Numbered from the stretch's first letter, positions 1 through 6,938 are shown. The stretch: 32,789 nucleotides of DNA from Lachnospiraceae bacterium (GCA_024691875.1 JAILNG010000093.1:1-32789); one strand, 5' to 3'. Program-made: numbers and translations. Notes: generated from the letters alone by a model not told the origin.

Positions 1-116
1 TTGAAGCCTTCCATGTTAAGTCCTGAGTAATGAACGAAAACGTCCTTGCCTTCTTCATCAGAGATGAAGCCATAGCCCTTTTGGTTGTTAAACCACTTAA
101 CAGTACCCTTATGCAT
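1..116 (-). CDS. csp: Cold-shock protein, CspA family (3' end cut by window edge)
   Basis: This is a small single-stranded nucleic-acid-binding protein of the cold-shock domain family, which acts as an RNA chaperone. The 38 visible codons start [18 protein letters not shown] and continue with [15 protein letters not shown]. These contain both RNA-binding signatures of the fold, RNP1 (KGYGFI) and RNP2 (VFVHY). The ATG lies at 114-116 and is preceded by GGAGG on the minus strand at about 126-130. The family is normally 65-70 residues, so a little under half is missing beyond base 1. A near-consensus promoter lies upstream at 178-206. The gene diverges from the S24 repressor gene at 521. Confidence 0.95.
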   Translation of the reverse strand, partial: MHKGTVKWFNNQKGYGFISDEEGKDVFVHYSGLNMEGF

Positions 117-177
117 TTCTGAAATCCTCCAAAAAAATAAATAAATCTGTAAGGACACAATTGCCCTACAGTCAGTA

Positions 178-206
178 ATAATAGCATTTAAAGGCAAAAA
201 TGTCAA
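178..206 (-). promoter_or_regulatory. Sigma-A-type promoter for the cold-shock gene
   Basis: Read on the minus strand there is a perfect -35 TTGACA (201-206) and a -10 TATTAT (178-183) with a 17-bp spacer. The start site would be near base 171, giving a leader of about 55 nt before the ATG at 116. This is short for a cold-shock mRNA of the E. coli cspA type. Confidence 0.8.
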
Positions 207-305
207 ACAAATCTTTCAGTTAAATATATAAAGGTTTAATCGTAGTTACCGCTTCGCTCCATCGCTCGTGTAGAGTGGCGGGGTTACTGCTGCGCAGATT
301 ATATG

Positions 306-349
306 ACAACGGGGAGGACCGCTGCGAAGCAGGGGAGGGACCCCGTTGT
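306..349. repeat. Palindrome 1, GC-rich hairpin between divergent genes
   Basis: The arms ACAACGGGG (306-314) and CCCCGTTGT (341-349) are perfect inverted repeats. Between them a smaller hairpin forms, CTGC (322-325) with GCAG (329-332). The segment is visibly richer in G+C than the surrounding intergenic DNA. It abuts palindrome 2 through a 12-bp perfect palindrome, GTTGTATACAAC (345-356). It lies between divergent genes, so an ordinary terminator role is unlikely. A mobile-element relic (MITE/REP-like) or a structured RNA is possible. Confidence 0.6.
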
Positions 350-404
350 ATACAACATGTTAAAGCTTTGAAAGCAAGCTTTGATAGCTTTAACACGTTG
401 TATA
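349..404. repeat. Palindrome 2, 19-bp arms
   Basis: The arms at 349-367 and 386-404 pair over 19 bp with one mismatch (A357 against C396). The left arm begins TATACAAC and the right ends GTTGTATA. The loop contains a further AAAGC/GCTTT inner hairpin. Together with palindrome 1 this fills most of the DNA between the cold-shock promoter and the operator boxes. No T-run follows it. Confidence 0.65.
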
Positions 405-428
405 TATGTGAAAAGTAACAATAATAAA

Positions 429-504
429 TCAATTTTAAATTGAAAAAATGCTTGACTTTCAAATTTAAATTGATATAATAGGGTTAAAGTCAAATAATAA
501 TTGA
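429..504. promoter_or_regulatory. Three operator-like boxes around the repressor promoter
   Basis: Three 15-bp dyad boxes occur at nearly fixed spacing: TCAATTTTAAATTGA (429-443, perfect 7-bp arms), TCAAATTTAAATTGA (459-473) and TCAAATAATAATTGA (490-504). Start-to-start distances are 30 and 31 bp, about three helical turns. The second lies in the spacer and extended -10 region, and the third spans the likely transcription start. This is what an autoregulated CI/LexA-type repressor gene usually shows. Binding by the adjacent repressor is inferred. Confidence 0.65.
452..479 (+). promoter_or_regulatory. Promoter of the S24 repressor gene
   Basis: The -35 is TTGACT (452-457) and the -10 is TATAAT (474-479), with a TG extension (471-472) and a 16-bp spacer. 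It overlaps the middle operator-like box and precedes the ATG at 521. Confidence 0.8.
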
Positions 505-520
505 TTTCAAACGGAGTCTT

Positions 521-1342
521 ATGGAAAAGATCGGTTCGACAATAGCAAAAAAAAGAAAAGAAGCAAAGCTCTCTCAGGGAGAGCTGGCCGAAGAACTCAA
601 AGCATTCGGCTTTGCACCGTCGGCTGCGTCCATAAGTTCCTGGGAAAAGGATGTCAGCGTACCAAATGCTTTACAGTTTATGGCAGTTTGCAAAGTCCTT
701 AAGATCGACAACATCCTCGGAGAATTTGAAAACGCTCCCGATGCGGTAAATGATGTTTTCAACGGGCTGAATGAGGAAGGAAGAAAAAGAGCAAAAGAGT
801 ACATTTCGCTCCTGCTTCTTTCAAAAGAGTTCACAGAAGCAAAACCTGTTGTTACAAATATTACAGAAGAGACTGTTTCTGCCGGGCGTGATAAAAAGAG
901 GATCGATGCGAAAAAGGCATCAATGGATGATTCTAAAAGAATTTCGAAGAGTGTTTCGGAAGATATCTCCAAAGGCGTTACAAGGATCCTTAAGCTTTAT
1001 AATCTTCCTGCTTCCGCAGGTACAGGTGAGTTTCTGGACGGAGAAGATTATACGGAGGTTGAGGTTGGACCGGAAGTTTCCATGGCGGCAGACTTCGGTA
1101 TCAGGATTAAAGGTAACAGTATGGAGCCCAGATACGTAAACGGTCAGACGGTTTGGATCAAAAGGTGTGAGAATCTGCAGAACGGTGAGATCGGGATCTT
1201 CTTTCTTAACGGAAATGCTTACTGTAAAAAACTTCAAAAATCAGAAAACGGCTTGAGCCTCATCTCGTTGAATCCGGATTACGATACCATTACAGTTACG
1301 GAAGAGGACGAGATTTCGGTTTTTGGAAAGGTTTTAAACTGA
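521..1342 (+). CDS. XRE-family repressor with LexA/CI-like S24 autoprotease domain
   Basis: This is a 273-residue transcriptional repressor. Residues about 4-66 form an XRE helix-turn-helix (LSQGELAEELK, then SAASISSWEKD). A variable linker follows to about 155, and then an S24 self-cleavage domain. The predicted scissile bond is Ala166-Gly167 in LPASAGTGEF. The catalytic serine is Ser200 in GNSMEP and the general base is Lys236 (or 237) in YCKKL. All parts needed for RecA-stimulated cleavage are present, so control by DNA damage is plausible. Three operator-like boxes surround its promoter, suggesting autoregulation. No lysogeny or error-prone polymerase gene is nearby, so its targets are unclear. 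It could be a remnant prophage-type repressor or a chromosomal stress regulator. Confidence 0.88.
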   Translation: MEKIGSTIAKKRKEAKLSQGELAEELKAFGFAPSAASISSWEKDVSVPNALQFMAVCKVLKIDNILGEFENAPDAVNDVFNGLNEEGRKRAKEYISLLLLSKEFTEAKPVVTNITEETVSAGRDKKRIDAKKASMDDSKRISKSVSEDISKGVTRILKLYNLPASAGTGEFLDGEDYTEVEVGPEVSMAADFGIRIKGNSMEPRYVNGQTVWIKRCENLQNGEIGIFFLNGNAYCKKLQKSENGLSLISLNPDYDTITVTEEDEISVFGKVLN

Positions 1343-1444
1343 TTTTAAGTTATGTCTTGCAACATTAACTGCAAGTTTGAAACCTTAGTTGTATAGAAAA
1401 CTTTGCAGTTGAAAATTCATTTAATGGTTTAAGTCATGTAAGTG

Positions 1445-1464
1445 GTGTGGAGAAATTTCCACAC
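1445..1464. repeat. Hairpin in the gap after the repressor gene
   Basis: GTGTGGA (1445-1451) pairs with TCCACAC (1458-1464) across a 6-nt loop. No T-run follows, so it may be an operator rather than a terminator. A weaker hairpin, CTTGCA/TGCAAG (1356-1361 with 1370-1375), lies just after the repressor stop. Apart from these and the 40-bp repeats, I see nothing else in 1343-1670 and no convincing promoter. Confidence 0.4.
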
Positions 1465-1520
1465 ACCATGATGTAATATAGAGTTGTAAAAAAACAAAGC
1501 CACGCGGTGAGGCATGATAC

Positions 1521-1650
1521 AAAGTTCAAAACGAATCAAAACCTCAAACAAGGTTTAACACAAGTTCAAAACAAATCAAAACCTCAAACAAGGCTTAACA
1601 CAAGTTCAAAACAAATCAAAACTTCAAACAGGGCAGAACACAAGTTCAAA
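1521..1650. repeat. 40-bp tandem repeat, about 3.25 copies
   Basis: Units run 1521-1560, 1561-1600 and 1601-1640, with a partial fourth to 1650. Units 2 and 3 differ at only a few bases. Each unit contains TCAAAAC twice, 10 bp apart, followed by a third related motif (TCAAAC), so like sites lie on roughly one face of the helix. The array ends about 20 bp before the ribosome site of the gene at 1686. The period is not a multiple of three, so it does not encode a repeated peptide. Confidence 0.85.
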
Positions 1651-1685
1651 ATGTGTAAGGCCTTAAGCAGGAAAAGGAGACGACC

Positions 1686-1985
1686 ATGACACAGACAGTC
1701 AGCTTATACGATGCAGCTTATACCGAAGGATACAATGCAGCTCTCAGAGAAATGGGAAGAACCAAGCGTTCTGCTTCTCATATTAAAGAATACAAGCCTG
1801 AAGAAAGCAAGCAGGCAAAGAATGAGAGACTCAGCTATCTGCTTAAGCAGAAGTTTGCGGGAGTTGTCCTTCTGGCAGCATCTGTTGCAGGACTTGTTGC
1901 AACAGAGGGAGATTTTGCGGTTGCGCTGTTTACAATCCCTTTGGGTGCGCTTATCTTGCTCACAAATAAGAGGATCTTCAAGTAA
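1686..1985 (+). CDS. Small membrane protein of unknown function
   Basis: I do not recognise this 99-residue protein. The N-terminal ~55 residues are polar and charged (DAAYTEGYNAALREMG, then a Lys/Glu/Arg-rich stretch). They are followed by two hydrophobic helices at about 58-75 (AGVVLLAASVAGLVA) and 80-94 (ALFTIPLGALILL), ending NKRIFK. A two-pass inner-membrane protein is the best description. A strong ribosome site (AAAAGGAG) precedes the ATG. The 40-bp repeat array lies directly upstream and may carry regulatory sites. The stop codon falls in the first copy of a 14-bp tandem repeat. It may be controlled by the upstream S24 repressor, but this is inferred only from proximity. Confidence 0.7.
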   Translation: MTQTVSLYDAAYTEGYNAALREMGRTKRSASHIKEYKPEESKQAKNERLSYLLKQKFAGVVLLAASVAGLVATEGDFAVALFTIPLGALILLTNKRIFK

Positions 1986-2030
1986 ATGACTCTCAGTAAA
2001 TGACTTTCGGTAAATGACTCTCAGTAAATC
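1981..2030. repeat. 14-bp tandem repeat, about 3.5 copies
   Basis: Units of the type AGTAAATGACTCTC occur at 1981-1994, 1995-2008 and 2009-2022, with a partial fourth (AGTAAATC) to 2030. The first copy contains the TAA stop (1983-1985) of the preceding gene, so the array looks like slippage duplication starting at the gene's end. Confidence 0.85.
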
Positions 2031-2138
2031 ATATTTATGTAATTCTAATCTATATATAACACGCCCGGGTAAGAAATCCCTTTTCTCTATAGGCGGTGGA
2101 ATGTATTTGCTCCCAAGATCGCCCGGATCTTTCGACAC

Positions 2139-2178
2139 GAACAATCTGTTAATTTGTTAACAGATTGTTCATTTTTAT
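2139..2178 (+). terminator. Intrinsic terminator (14-bp perfect stem)
   Basis: GAACAATCTGTTAA (2139-2152) pairs perfectly with TTAACAGATTGTTC (2157-2170) over a 4-nt loop, followed by ATTTTTAT. It would end transcription from the small membrane protein gene. The stretch 2050-2138 before it contains G/C-rich blocks (CGCCCGGG near 2062 and CGCCCGG near 2120) but no ORF. I could not fold it convincingly into a known RNA family. Confidence 0.7.
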
Positions 2179-2204
2179 AACATACTTTTTTCAAATTAGG
2201 CGTG

Positions 2205-2210
2205 TATAAT
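2205..2210 (+). promoter_or_regulatory. -10 element for the candidate small RNA
   Basis: There is a perfect TATAAT with a TG dinucleotide at 2203-2204, immediately before it. The -35 region is poor. Transcription would begin near 2217, at a 7-bp hairpin, GCGGTGA/TCACCGC (2216-2222 with 2228-2234). Confidence 0.5.
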
Positions 2211-2216
2211 GTCCCG

Positions 2217-2317
2217 CGGTGAAAAGATCACCGCAATTAAATAGCTTACAAGATTTTTTTCATAAATCAAGCCCATCAGTTATTCCCTCCCCATTCTGAT
2301 GGGCTTCTCCTCTTTTT
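2217..2317 (+). ncRNA. Candidate small RNA with C-rich terminator loop
   Basis: A promoter-like TATAAT at 2205 and a classic intrinsic terminator define a free-standing transcript of about 100 nt with no ORF. The 5' end folds into a 7-bp hairpin. The middle is A/T-rich. The 3' hairpin has 11-bp arms, AAGCCCATCAG (2269-2279) and CTGATGGGCTT (2296-2306), followed by CTCCTCTTTTT. Its 16-nt loop contains CCCTCCCC, complementary to GGAGG-type ribosome sites, as seen in several Firmicute regulatory RNAs. The alternative is a leader or terminator remnant not transcribed on its own. Confidence 0.45.
2269..2317 (+). terminator. Intrinsic terminator, 11-bp stem
   Basis: AAGCCCATCAG and CTGATGGGCTT form the stem, with a 16-nt C-rich loop and a CTCCTCTTTTT tail. 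It isolates the LysR gene from upstream transcription. Confidence 0.8.
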
Positions 2318-2404
2318 AGGGGTAATTTCTTTATATATTATTCTTAAAAGTTCACCCTTTTTGATTTTTACCTAATGTGATATTATTTACACGGAGGTAG
2401 TTTA

Positions 2405-3328
2405 ATGAATTTAATGTATCTAAAATACGCAGTAGAAGTGGCAGCCTGCGGCTCCATTAACAAAGCTGCCGAAAAGCTTTACATGGATCAGCCGAATCTG
2501 AGCCGTGGGATCAAGGAATTGGAATCATCTTTGGGAGTCACGATCTTTGAGCGTTCGTCAAAAGGAATGAAGGTCACTCTTGAGGGAGAACAGTTCCTTA
2601 AATATGCCGACAGCATTTTAAAACAGGTTGATACTCTTGAGAACATGTTCATAAAAGGGTATGAAGAGAAGAAGAAGTTTTCTGTTTCCGTTCCCAGAGC
2701 AAGCTACATCTGTGAAGCTTTTGCTGCATTCTCAAAGAAATTTGCCGATGAAGATGAATTTGAAATTTTTTATAAGGAAACAAATGCTTTAAGAGCAATA
2801 AAAAATGTTCTGGAACAGAACTACCGCCTGGGCATTGTGAGATATGCGGAGCAATTCGATAAGTACTATAAGGATATGCTTGAGAGCAAGGGCTTAACTT
2901 ATGAATTGGTCACCAAATTCAAATATAACATTATTATGAGCGAGAAATCTCCTTTGGCAGATTTACCGGAGATCGGTTTTTCGGACCTTAAAAATCACGT
3001 GGAGATCGCTCATGCAGATCCCTATGTTCCTTCTTTGGCTTTGTCGGAAGTGAAAAAAGAGGAATTGCCGGACATGAACAAAAGGATCTTTGTTTTTGAA
3101 AGAGCCAGTCAGTTTGAACTCTTGAACGAGAACACGGACACGTTTATGTGGGTTTCTTCGATCCCTAAGAAATTGCTTAAAAGATACGGGCTTGTTCAGA
3201 GAGAATGTGCGGAAAATAACAAGATCTATAAGGATGTTATCATATATAAGAAAGATTACAAGCTTTCTGAACTTGACAAAGCCTTTATTACAGAGCTTTG
3301 CAGGGTTAAAAGAGAAAATTTCGAGTAA
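2405..3328 (+). CDS. LysR-family transcriptional regulator
   Basis: This is a 307-residue LysR-type regulator of normal family length. The winged helix-turn-helix spans residues about 1-60 (MNLMYLKYAVEVAACGSINK, then AAEKLYMDQPNLSRGIKELE and LGVTIFERSSKG). A linker helix and a substrate-binding-like effector domain follow (about 90-300). The ATG is preceded by GGAGG (2393-2397). A terminator follows at 3364, so it is probably transcribed alone. Unusually for LysR regulators it is not divergent from its possible target: the next genes (rex-adhE-hydrogenase operon) lie downstream on the same strand. A long palindrome at 3452-3476 sits where a LysR-type site would sit for that promoter. The ligand is unknown. 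Confidence 0.9.
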   Translation: MNLMYLKYAVEVAACGSINKAAEKLYMDQPNLSRGIKELESSLGVTIFERSSKGMKVTLEGEQFLKYADSILKQVDTLENMFIKGYEEKKKFSVSVPRASYICEAFAAFSKKFADEDEFEIFYKETNALRAIKNVLEQNYRLGIVRYAEQFDKYYKDMLESKGLTYELVTKFKYNIIMSEKSPLADLPEIGFSDLKNHVEIAHADPYVPSLALSEVKKEELPDMNKRIFVFERASQFELLNENTDTFMWVSSIPKKLLKRYGLVQRECAENNKIYKDVIIYKKDYKLSELDKAFITELCRVKRENFE

Positions 3329-3363
3329 GAAAAACCGGTTATATAAAAAATCACATAGCAGCA

Positions 3364-3405
3364 AAAAAAGAAGGCGAAAAAAGTGGATTTTTGGCCTTCT
3401 TTTTA
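3364..3405 (+). terminator. Terminator after the LysR gene
   Basis: The arms AAAAAGAAGGC (3365-3375) and GCCTTCTTTTT (3394-3404) pair, and an additional A-run/T-run pairs inside the hairpin. The A-rich left arm and T-rich right arm could work in both directions. Confidence 0.8.
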
Positions 3406-3451
3406 TATGCCCGATCTTCGCAAGCCAGTATTTCGGGGACCTTTACGGGGT

Positions 3452-3476
3452 ATATCGATAAATACATTATCGATAT
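3452..3476. promoter_or_regulatory. Long palindrome upstream of the rex operon, possible LysR site
   Basis: Perfect 10-bp arms, ATATCGATAA (3452-3461) and TTATCGATAT (3467-3476), are separated by ATACA. The centre is near -60 relative to a start expected near 3525, the usual position of a LysR recognition site. The LysR gene lies directly upstream. No T-run follows, so a terminator is unlikely. Confidence 0.5.
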
Positions 3477-3482
3477 GTGAAA

Positions 3483-3500
3483 TTGACAATTCCTTAACAA
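3483..3500. promoter_or_regulatory. Rex operator (redox box) in the operon promoter
   Basis: TTGACAATTCCTTAACAA matches the clostridial Rex consensus TTGTTAA-N4-TTAACAA. The right half is perfect and the left half has two changes. It lies just upstream of a TATAGT -10-like element (3513-3518) and in front of the rex gene itself, so the operon should be autorepressed when NADH/NAD+ is low and opened when NADH accumulates. Confidence 0.7.
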
Positions 3501-3580
3501 ACTTTTTGGGGTTATAGTATGCTACGAAAAATGAAAAAATAAAATACTGAGTAAAAGGGGACATGAAAACACAAGCTATA

Positions 3581-3589
3581 AGGAGGTGA
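3581..3589 (+). promoter_or_regulatory. Ribosome site that decides the rex start
   Basis: AGGAGGTGA overlaps an in-frame GTG at 3586, which therefore cannot be the start. The TTG at 3595 lies 5 nt downstream of it, at normal spacing. Confidence 0.8.
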
Positions 3590-3594
3590 CAGGA

Positions 3595-4197
3595 TTGATA
3601 TCGAAAGCAACACTCGGAAGATTGCCGATCTACCTTAAATACTTAAGGAGCGTGAACGGATCGGTAACGGAGATTTCCGCAACAACGCTTTCACGTGGTC
3701 TGAATCTGGGCGAAGTACAAGTCAGAAAAGATCTGGCCGCGGTTTGCGGGAGCGGAAGACCGAAGATCGGTTACAAAACAAAGGAGCTGATCCAAAGCAT
3801 AGAAAACATTCTTTCGGAAAAAGAACCGAAGGAAGCGGTGATCATCGGAGCGGGAAAGCTGGGTATGGCATTGCTTGATTACACGGGCTTTTCGGAATAC
3901 GGATTAAGAGTAATAAAAGCATTCGACATCGATCCGACAAAATGCAATGAGGATGTTCTTCCTATGAATGAATTACATTCTTATTGCTTAATGCATCAGA
4001 TTGAACTGGGTATTCTGGCGGTCAAGCCGGAATCGGCGCAGGAAGCGGTTAATGAGATGGTGAAGAGCGGGATAAGAGCTATATGGAGTTTTTCCTCTCA
4101 GACACCGGAAGTACCGCAGGGCGTCATCGTTCAGTATGAGAACCTGGCATTGTCACTTGCACATTTACATAATAGAATGAAAAACGAAGCAATATAA
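3595..4197 (+). CDS. rex: Redox-sensing transcriptional repressor Rex
   Basis: Rex is a homodimeric repressor that senses the NADH/NAD+ ratio and leaves DNA when NADH binds. With the TTG start the protein has 200 residues, close to the usual ~210. The N-terminal winged helix contains LPIYLKYLRS and SRGLNLGEVQVRKDLA. The Rossmann domain carries the nucleotide motif GAGKLG (residues 85-90) and an acidic residue after the second strand (AFDIDPTK). The C-terminal swapping helix is present (NLALSLAHLHNRM). It is the first gene of the fermentation/hydrogenase operon; adhE begins 10 bp after its stop. A Rex box in the promoter shows autoregulation. Confidence 0.93.
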   Translation: MISKATLGRLPIYLKYLRSVNGSVTEISATTLSRGLNLGEVQVRKDLAAVCGSGRPKIGYKTKELIQSIENILSEKEPKEAVIIGAGKLGMALLDYTGFSEYGLRVIKAFDIDPTKCNEDVLPMNELHSYCLMHQIELGILAVKPESAQEAVNEMVKSGIRAIWSFSSQTPEVPQGVIVQYENLALSLAHLHNRMKNEAI

Positions 4198-4207
4198 GGA
4201 GGTCCTT

Positions 4208-6925
4208 ATGGAAAACAAGGAAAGACAAATCATTGACAACGTAGAGGCACTTGAGGCAACACTTGCCCGTGTCAAAGCCGCCCAGAAGATCTTTGCGACC
4301 TACACACAGGAGCAGGTGGACGAGATCTTTAAGGCAGCTGCGATCGCAGCTAACCAGGCACGTCTCCCTCTTGCTAAAATGGCAGTGGAAGAAACGGGAA
4401 TGGGTATCGTTGAAGACAAGGTCATCAAGAACAATTACGCAGCAGAGTACATTTACAATGCATACAAGAACACAAAGACCTGCGGCGTGATCGAAGAGGA
4501 CAAGGCATATGGTATCAAGAAAGTAGCTGAGCCCATTGGCGTCATCGCTGCCGTAATTCCTACAACAAACCCCACATCTACAGCAATCTTTAAGACACTC
4601 ATTGCTCTTAAAACAAGAAATGCCATCATCATCAGTCCCCATCCCAGAGCAAAGGCTTCCACGATCGCCGCAGCTAAGATCGTGCTTGATGCGGCAGTAA
4701 AGGCAGGAGCTCCCGAGGGTATTATCGAGTGGATCGATGTTCCTTCTCTTGATATGACGAACCTTCTTATGAAGGAAGCAGATATCATCCTTGCAACAGG
4801 CGGCCCCGGAATGGTTAAGGCGGCTTACTCATCAGGAAAGCCCGCTCTCGGAGTCGGTGCGGGAAACACACCTGCGATCATCGATGAGACAGCAGATATC
4901 GTCCTGGCTGTAAACTCCATTATTCATTCAAAGACATTCGATAACGGAATGATCTGTGCTTCCGAGCAGTCCGTTATTGTTCATAAAAATGTTTATACTG
5001 CGGTAAAGACTGAGTTTGCCGACAGAGGATGCTACTTCCTTAATCCCGAAGAGATCGAAAAAGTTCGTAAGACGATCCTTATAAACGGTGCCTTAAATGC
5101 AAAGATCGTAGGTCAGAGAGCAGCAAAGATCGCAGAACTGGCAGGAGTAAAGGTTCCCGAAGGAACAAAGGTTCTGATCGGAGAGGTCGAGAGCGTTGAC
5201 ATCAGCGAAGAGTTTGCTCACGAAAAGCTTTCTCCCGTTCTTGCAATGTATAAGGCAGAAGATATTCAGGATGCATTCGGAAAGGCTGAACACCTGATCG
5301 CAGACGGTGGTTTCGGTCACACATCTTCCATTTATATTAATGTTCAGACAGAAAAAGAAAAGCTTGATGAGTTTGCGGCTCGAATGAAGACCTGCCGTAT
5401 CCTTATCAACACACCTTCATCCCATGGCGGTATCGGAGATCTTTACAACTTCAAGCTGGCACCTTCGCTTACATTGGGTTGCGGATCATGGGGCGGAAAC
5501 AGCGTTTCCGAAAACGTTGGTGTTAAGCACCTGATCAACATTAAGACCGTGGCTGAAAGGAGAGAAAATATGCTTTGGTTCCGTGCACCGGAAAAGGTTT
5601 ACTTAAAGAAGGGATGCCTGCCTGTAGCTCTTGACGAATTGAAAAATGTAATGGGCAAGAAGAGAGCTTTCATTGTAACAGACTCCTTCCTTTACAATAA
5701 TGGTTACACAAAGCCCATTGAGGATAAGCTTGATGAGATGGGCATCGTTCATGAGACATTCTTTGACGTAGCTCCCGATCCCACACTTGCATGTGCTCAG
5801 GCAGGAGCAGAGCTTATGCGTTCCTTTAAGCCCGACACGATCATAGCACTCGGCGGTGGATCCGCAATGGATGCAGGCAAGATCATGTGGGTACTTTATG
5901 AGCATCCCGAAGCAGACTTCATGGACATGGCAATGCGTTTCATCGATATCCGTAAGAGAGTCTACACCTTCCCCAAGATGGGAGAAAAGGCTTACTTTGT
6001 AGCAATCCCTACATCTGCGGGAACAGGCTCCGAGGTTACTCCTTTCGCAGTTATCACAGACCAGGAGAGCGGTATCAAGTATCCTCTTGCTGATTACCAG
6101 CTTTTGCCCAATATGGCTATCATCGACACAGATTTCCATATGAGCGCTCCCAGAGGCCTCACAGCAGCTTCAGGTATAGATGCTGTGTCTCACGCACTGG
6201 AAGCATATGCCTCCGTTATGGCAACTGCCTACACAGACGGCCTTGCAAAGCAGGCGTTGCAGGATATCTTTAAGTACCTTCCCAGAGCTTACGACAACGG
6301 ACAGACAGATGTTGAGGCTCGTGAAAAGATGGCTAATGCAGCTACAATGGCAGGTATGGCTTTTGCAAACGCATTCCTCGGAGTTTGTCACTCCATGGCT
6401 CACAAGCTGGGTGCATTCCACCACATCGCACACGGTGTTGCAAACGCCCTCATGCTTGAGCAGGTTCTCCGCTTCAATGCTGCGGAAGCACCCGTAAAGA
6501 TGGGTACATTCTCACAGTACGATCATCCTCACACACTTGCAAGATACGCAGAAGTTGCGGATGCTCTCGGACTTGGCGGAAACACAGATGCAGAGAAGCT
6601 TGAGAACCTCATTAAGGCTGTTAACGATCTTAAGGCAAGAGTCGGCATCAAGCCCACCATCAGAGATTATGTTCCCGATGAGAAGGACTTCCTTGACAGA
6701 CTTGACGCAATGGTTGAGCAGGCATTTGACGACCAGTGCACAGGCGCTAACCCCAGATATCCTTTAATGAGCGAAATAAAGCAGATGTACCTGAATGCAT
6801 ATTATGGCGAGGCACAGTTCGAAGAGCCCGCAATGCCCAAGGCATCGGATTTTACAACAGAAGATGACGTTCACAATTTTAAACAGCCCTATCGCCGTGC
6901 GAAGAGCGGTTTGAAGAAGGCATAA
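4208..6925 (+). CDS. adhE: Bifunctional acetaldehyde-CoA/alcohol dehydrogenase AdhE
   Basis: AdhE reduces acetyl-CoA to acetaldehyde and then ethanol with two NADH, and forms spirosomes in the cytosol. The 905 residues are the full family length. The N-terminal aldehyde dehydrogenase half carries PTTNPTSTAIFKTLIALK and the catalytic Cys250 in NGMICASEQ. The C-terminal iron-dependent alcohol dehydrogenase half carries GGGSAMDAGK, the GIDAVSHALEAY metal site and the histidines in FHHIAHG. No key residue is missing. An AAGGAGG ribosome site precedes the ATG. As the second gene of a Rex-controlled operon it serves as the NADH-oxidising outlet when H2 release is restricted. The downstream kinase gene follows within 13 bp. 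Confidence 0.97.
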   Translation: MENKERQIIDNVEALEATLARVKAAQKIFATYTQEQVDEIFKAAAIAANQARLPLAKMAVEETGMGIVEDKVIKNNYAAEYIYNAYKNTKTCGVIEEDKAYGIKKVAEPIGVIAAVIPTTNPTSTAIFKTLIALKTRNAIIISPHPRAKASTIAAAKIVLDAAVKAGAPEGIIEWIDVPSLDMTNLLMKEADIILATGGPGMVKAAYSSGKPALGVGAGNTPAIIDETADIVLAVNSIIHSKTFDNGMICASEQSVIVHKNVYTAVKTEFADRGCYFLNPEEIEKVRKTILINGALNAKIVGQRAAKIAELAGVKVPEGTKVLIGEVESVDISEEFAHEKLSPVLAMYKAEDIQDAFGKAEHLIADGGFGHTSSIYINVQTEKEKLDEFAARMKTCRILINTPSSHGGIGDLYNFKLAPSLTLGCGSWGGNSVSENVGVKHLINIKTVAERRENMLWFRAPEKVYLKKGCLPVALDELKNVMGKKRAFIVTDSFLYNNGYTKPIEDKLDEMGIVHETFFDVAPDPTLACAQAGAELMRSFKPDTIIALGGGSAMDAGKIMWVLYEHPEADFMDMAMRFIDIRKRVYTFPKMGEKAYFVAIPTSAGTGSEVTPFAVITDQESGIKYPLADYQLLPNMAIIDTDFHMSAPRGLTAASGIDAVSHALEAYASVMATAYTDGLAKQALQDIFKYLPRAYDNGQTDVEAREKMANAATMAGMAFANAFLGVCHSMAHKLGAFHHIAHGVANALMLEQVLRFNAAEAPVKMGTFSQYDHPHTLARYAEVADALGLGGNTDAEKLENLIKAVNDLKARVGIKPTIRDYVPDEKDFLDRLDAMVEQAFDDQCTGANPRYPLMSEIKQMYLNAYYGEAQFEEPAMPKASDFTTEDDVHNFKQPYRRAKSGLKKA

Positions 6926-6938
6926 GGAGGGAAAGATT

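Noticed and set aside
1521..1650. CRISPR-like array
   Set aside because: The units are contiguous 40-bp tandem copies with no unique spacers, and no cas gene is present.
1507..1689. 60-codon GTG-start reading frame across the 40-bp repeats
   Set aside because: The repeat period is not a multiple of three, there is no good ribosome site, the product is low-complexity, and the frame overlaps the start of the better-supported gene at 1686.
2050..2138. 6S RNA or riboswitch upstream of the 2139 hairpin
   Set aside because: G/C-rich blocks suggested a fold, but I could not build a convincing long stem or match a known family motif, and no clear promoter precedes it.
521..2404. Prophage or integrative element around the S24 repressor
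   Set aside because: No integrase, attachment repeats, replication or structural genes are present, and flanking genes are chromosomal. A small relic cannot be excluded.
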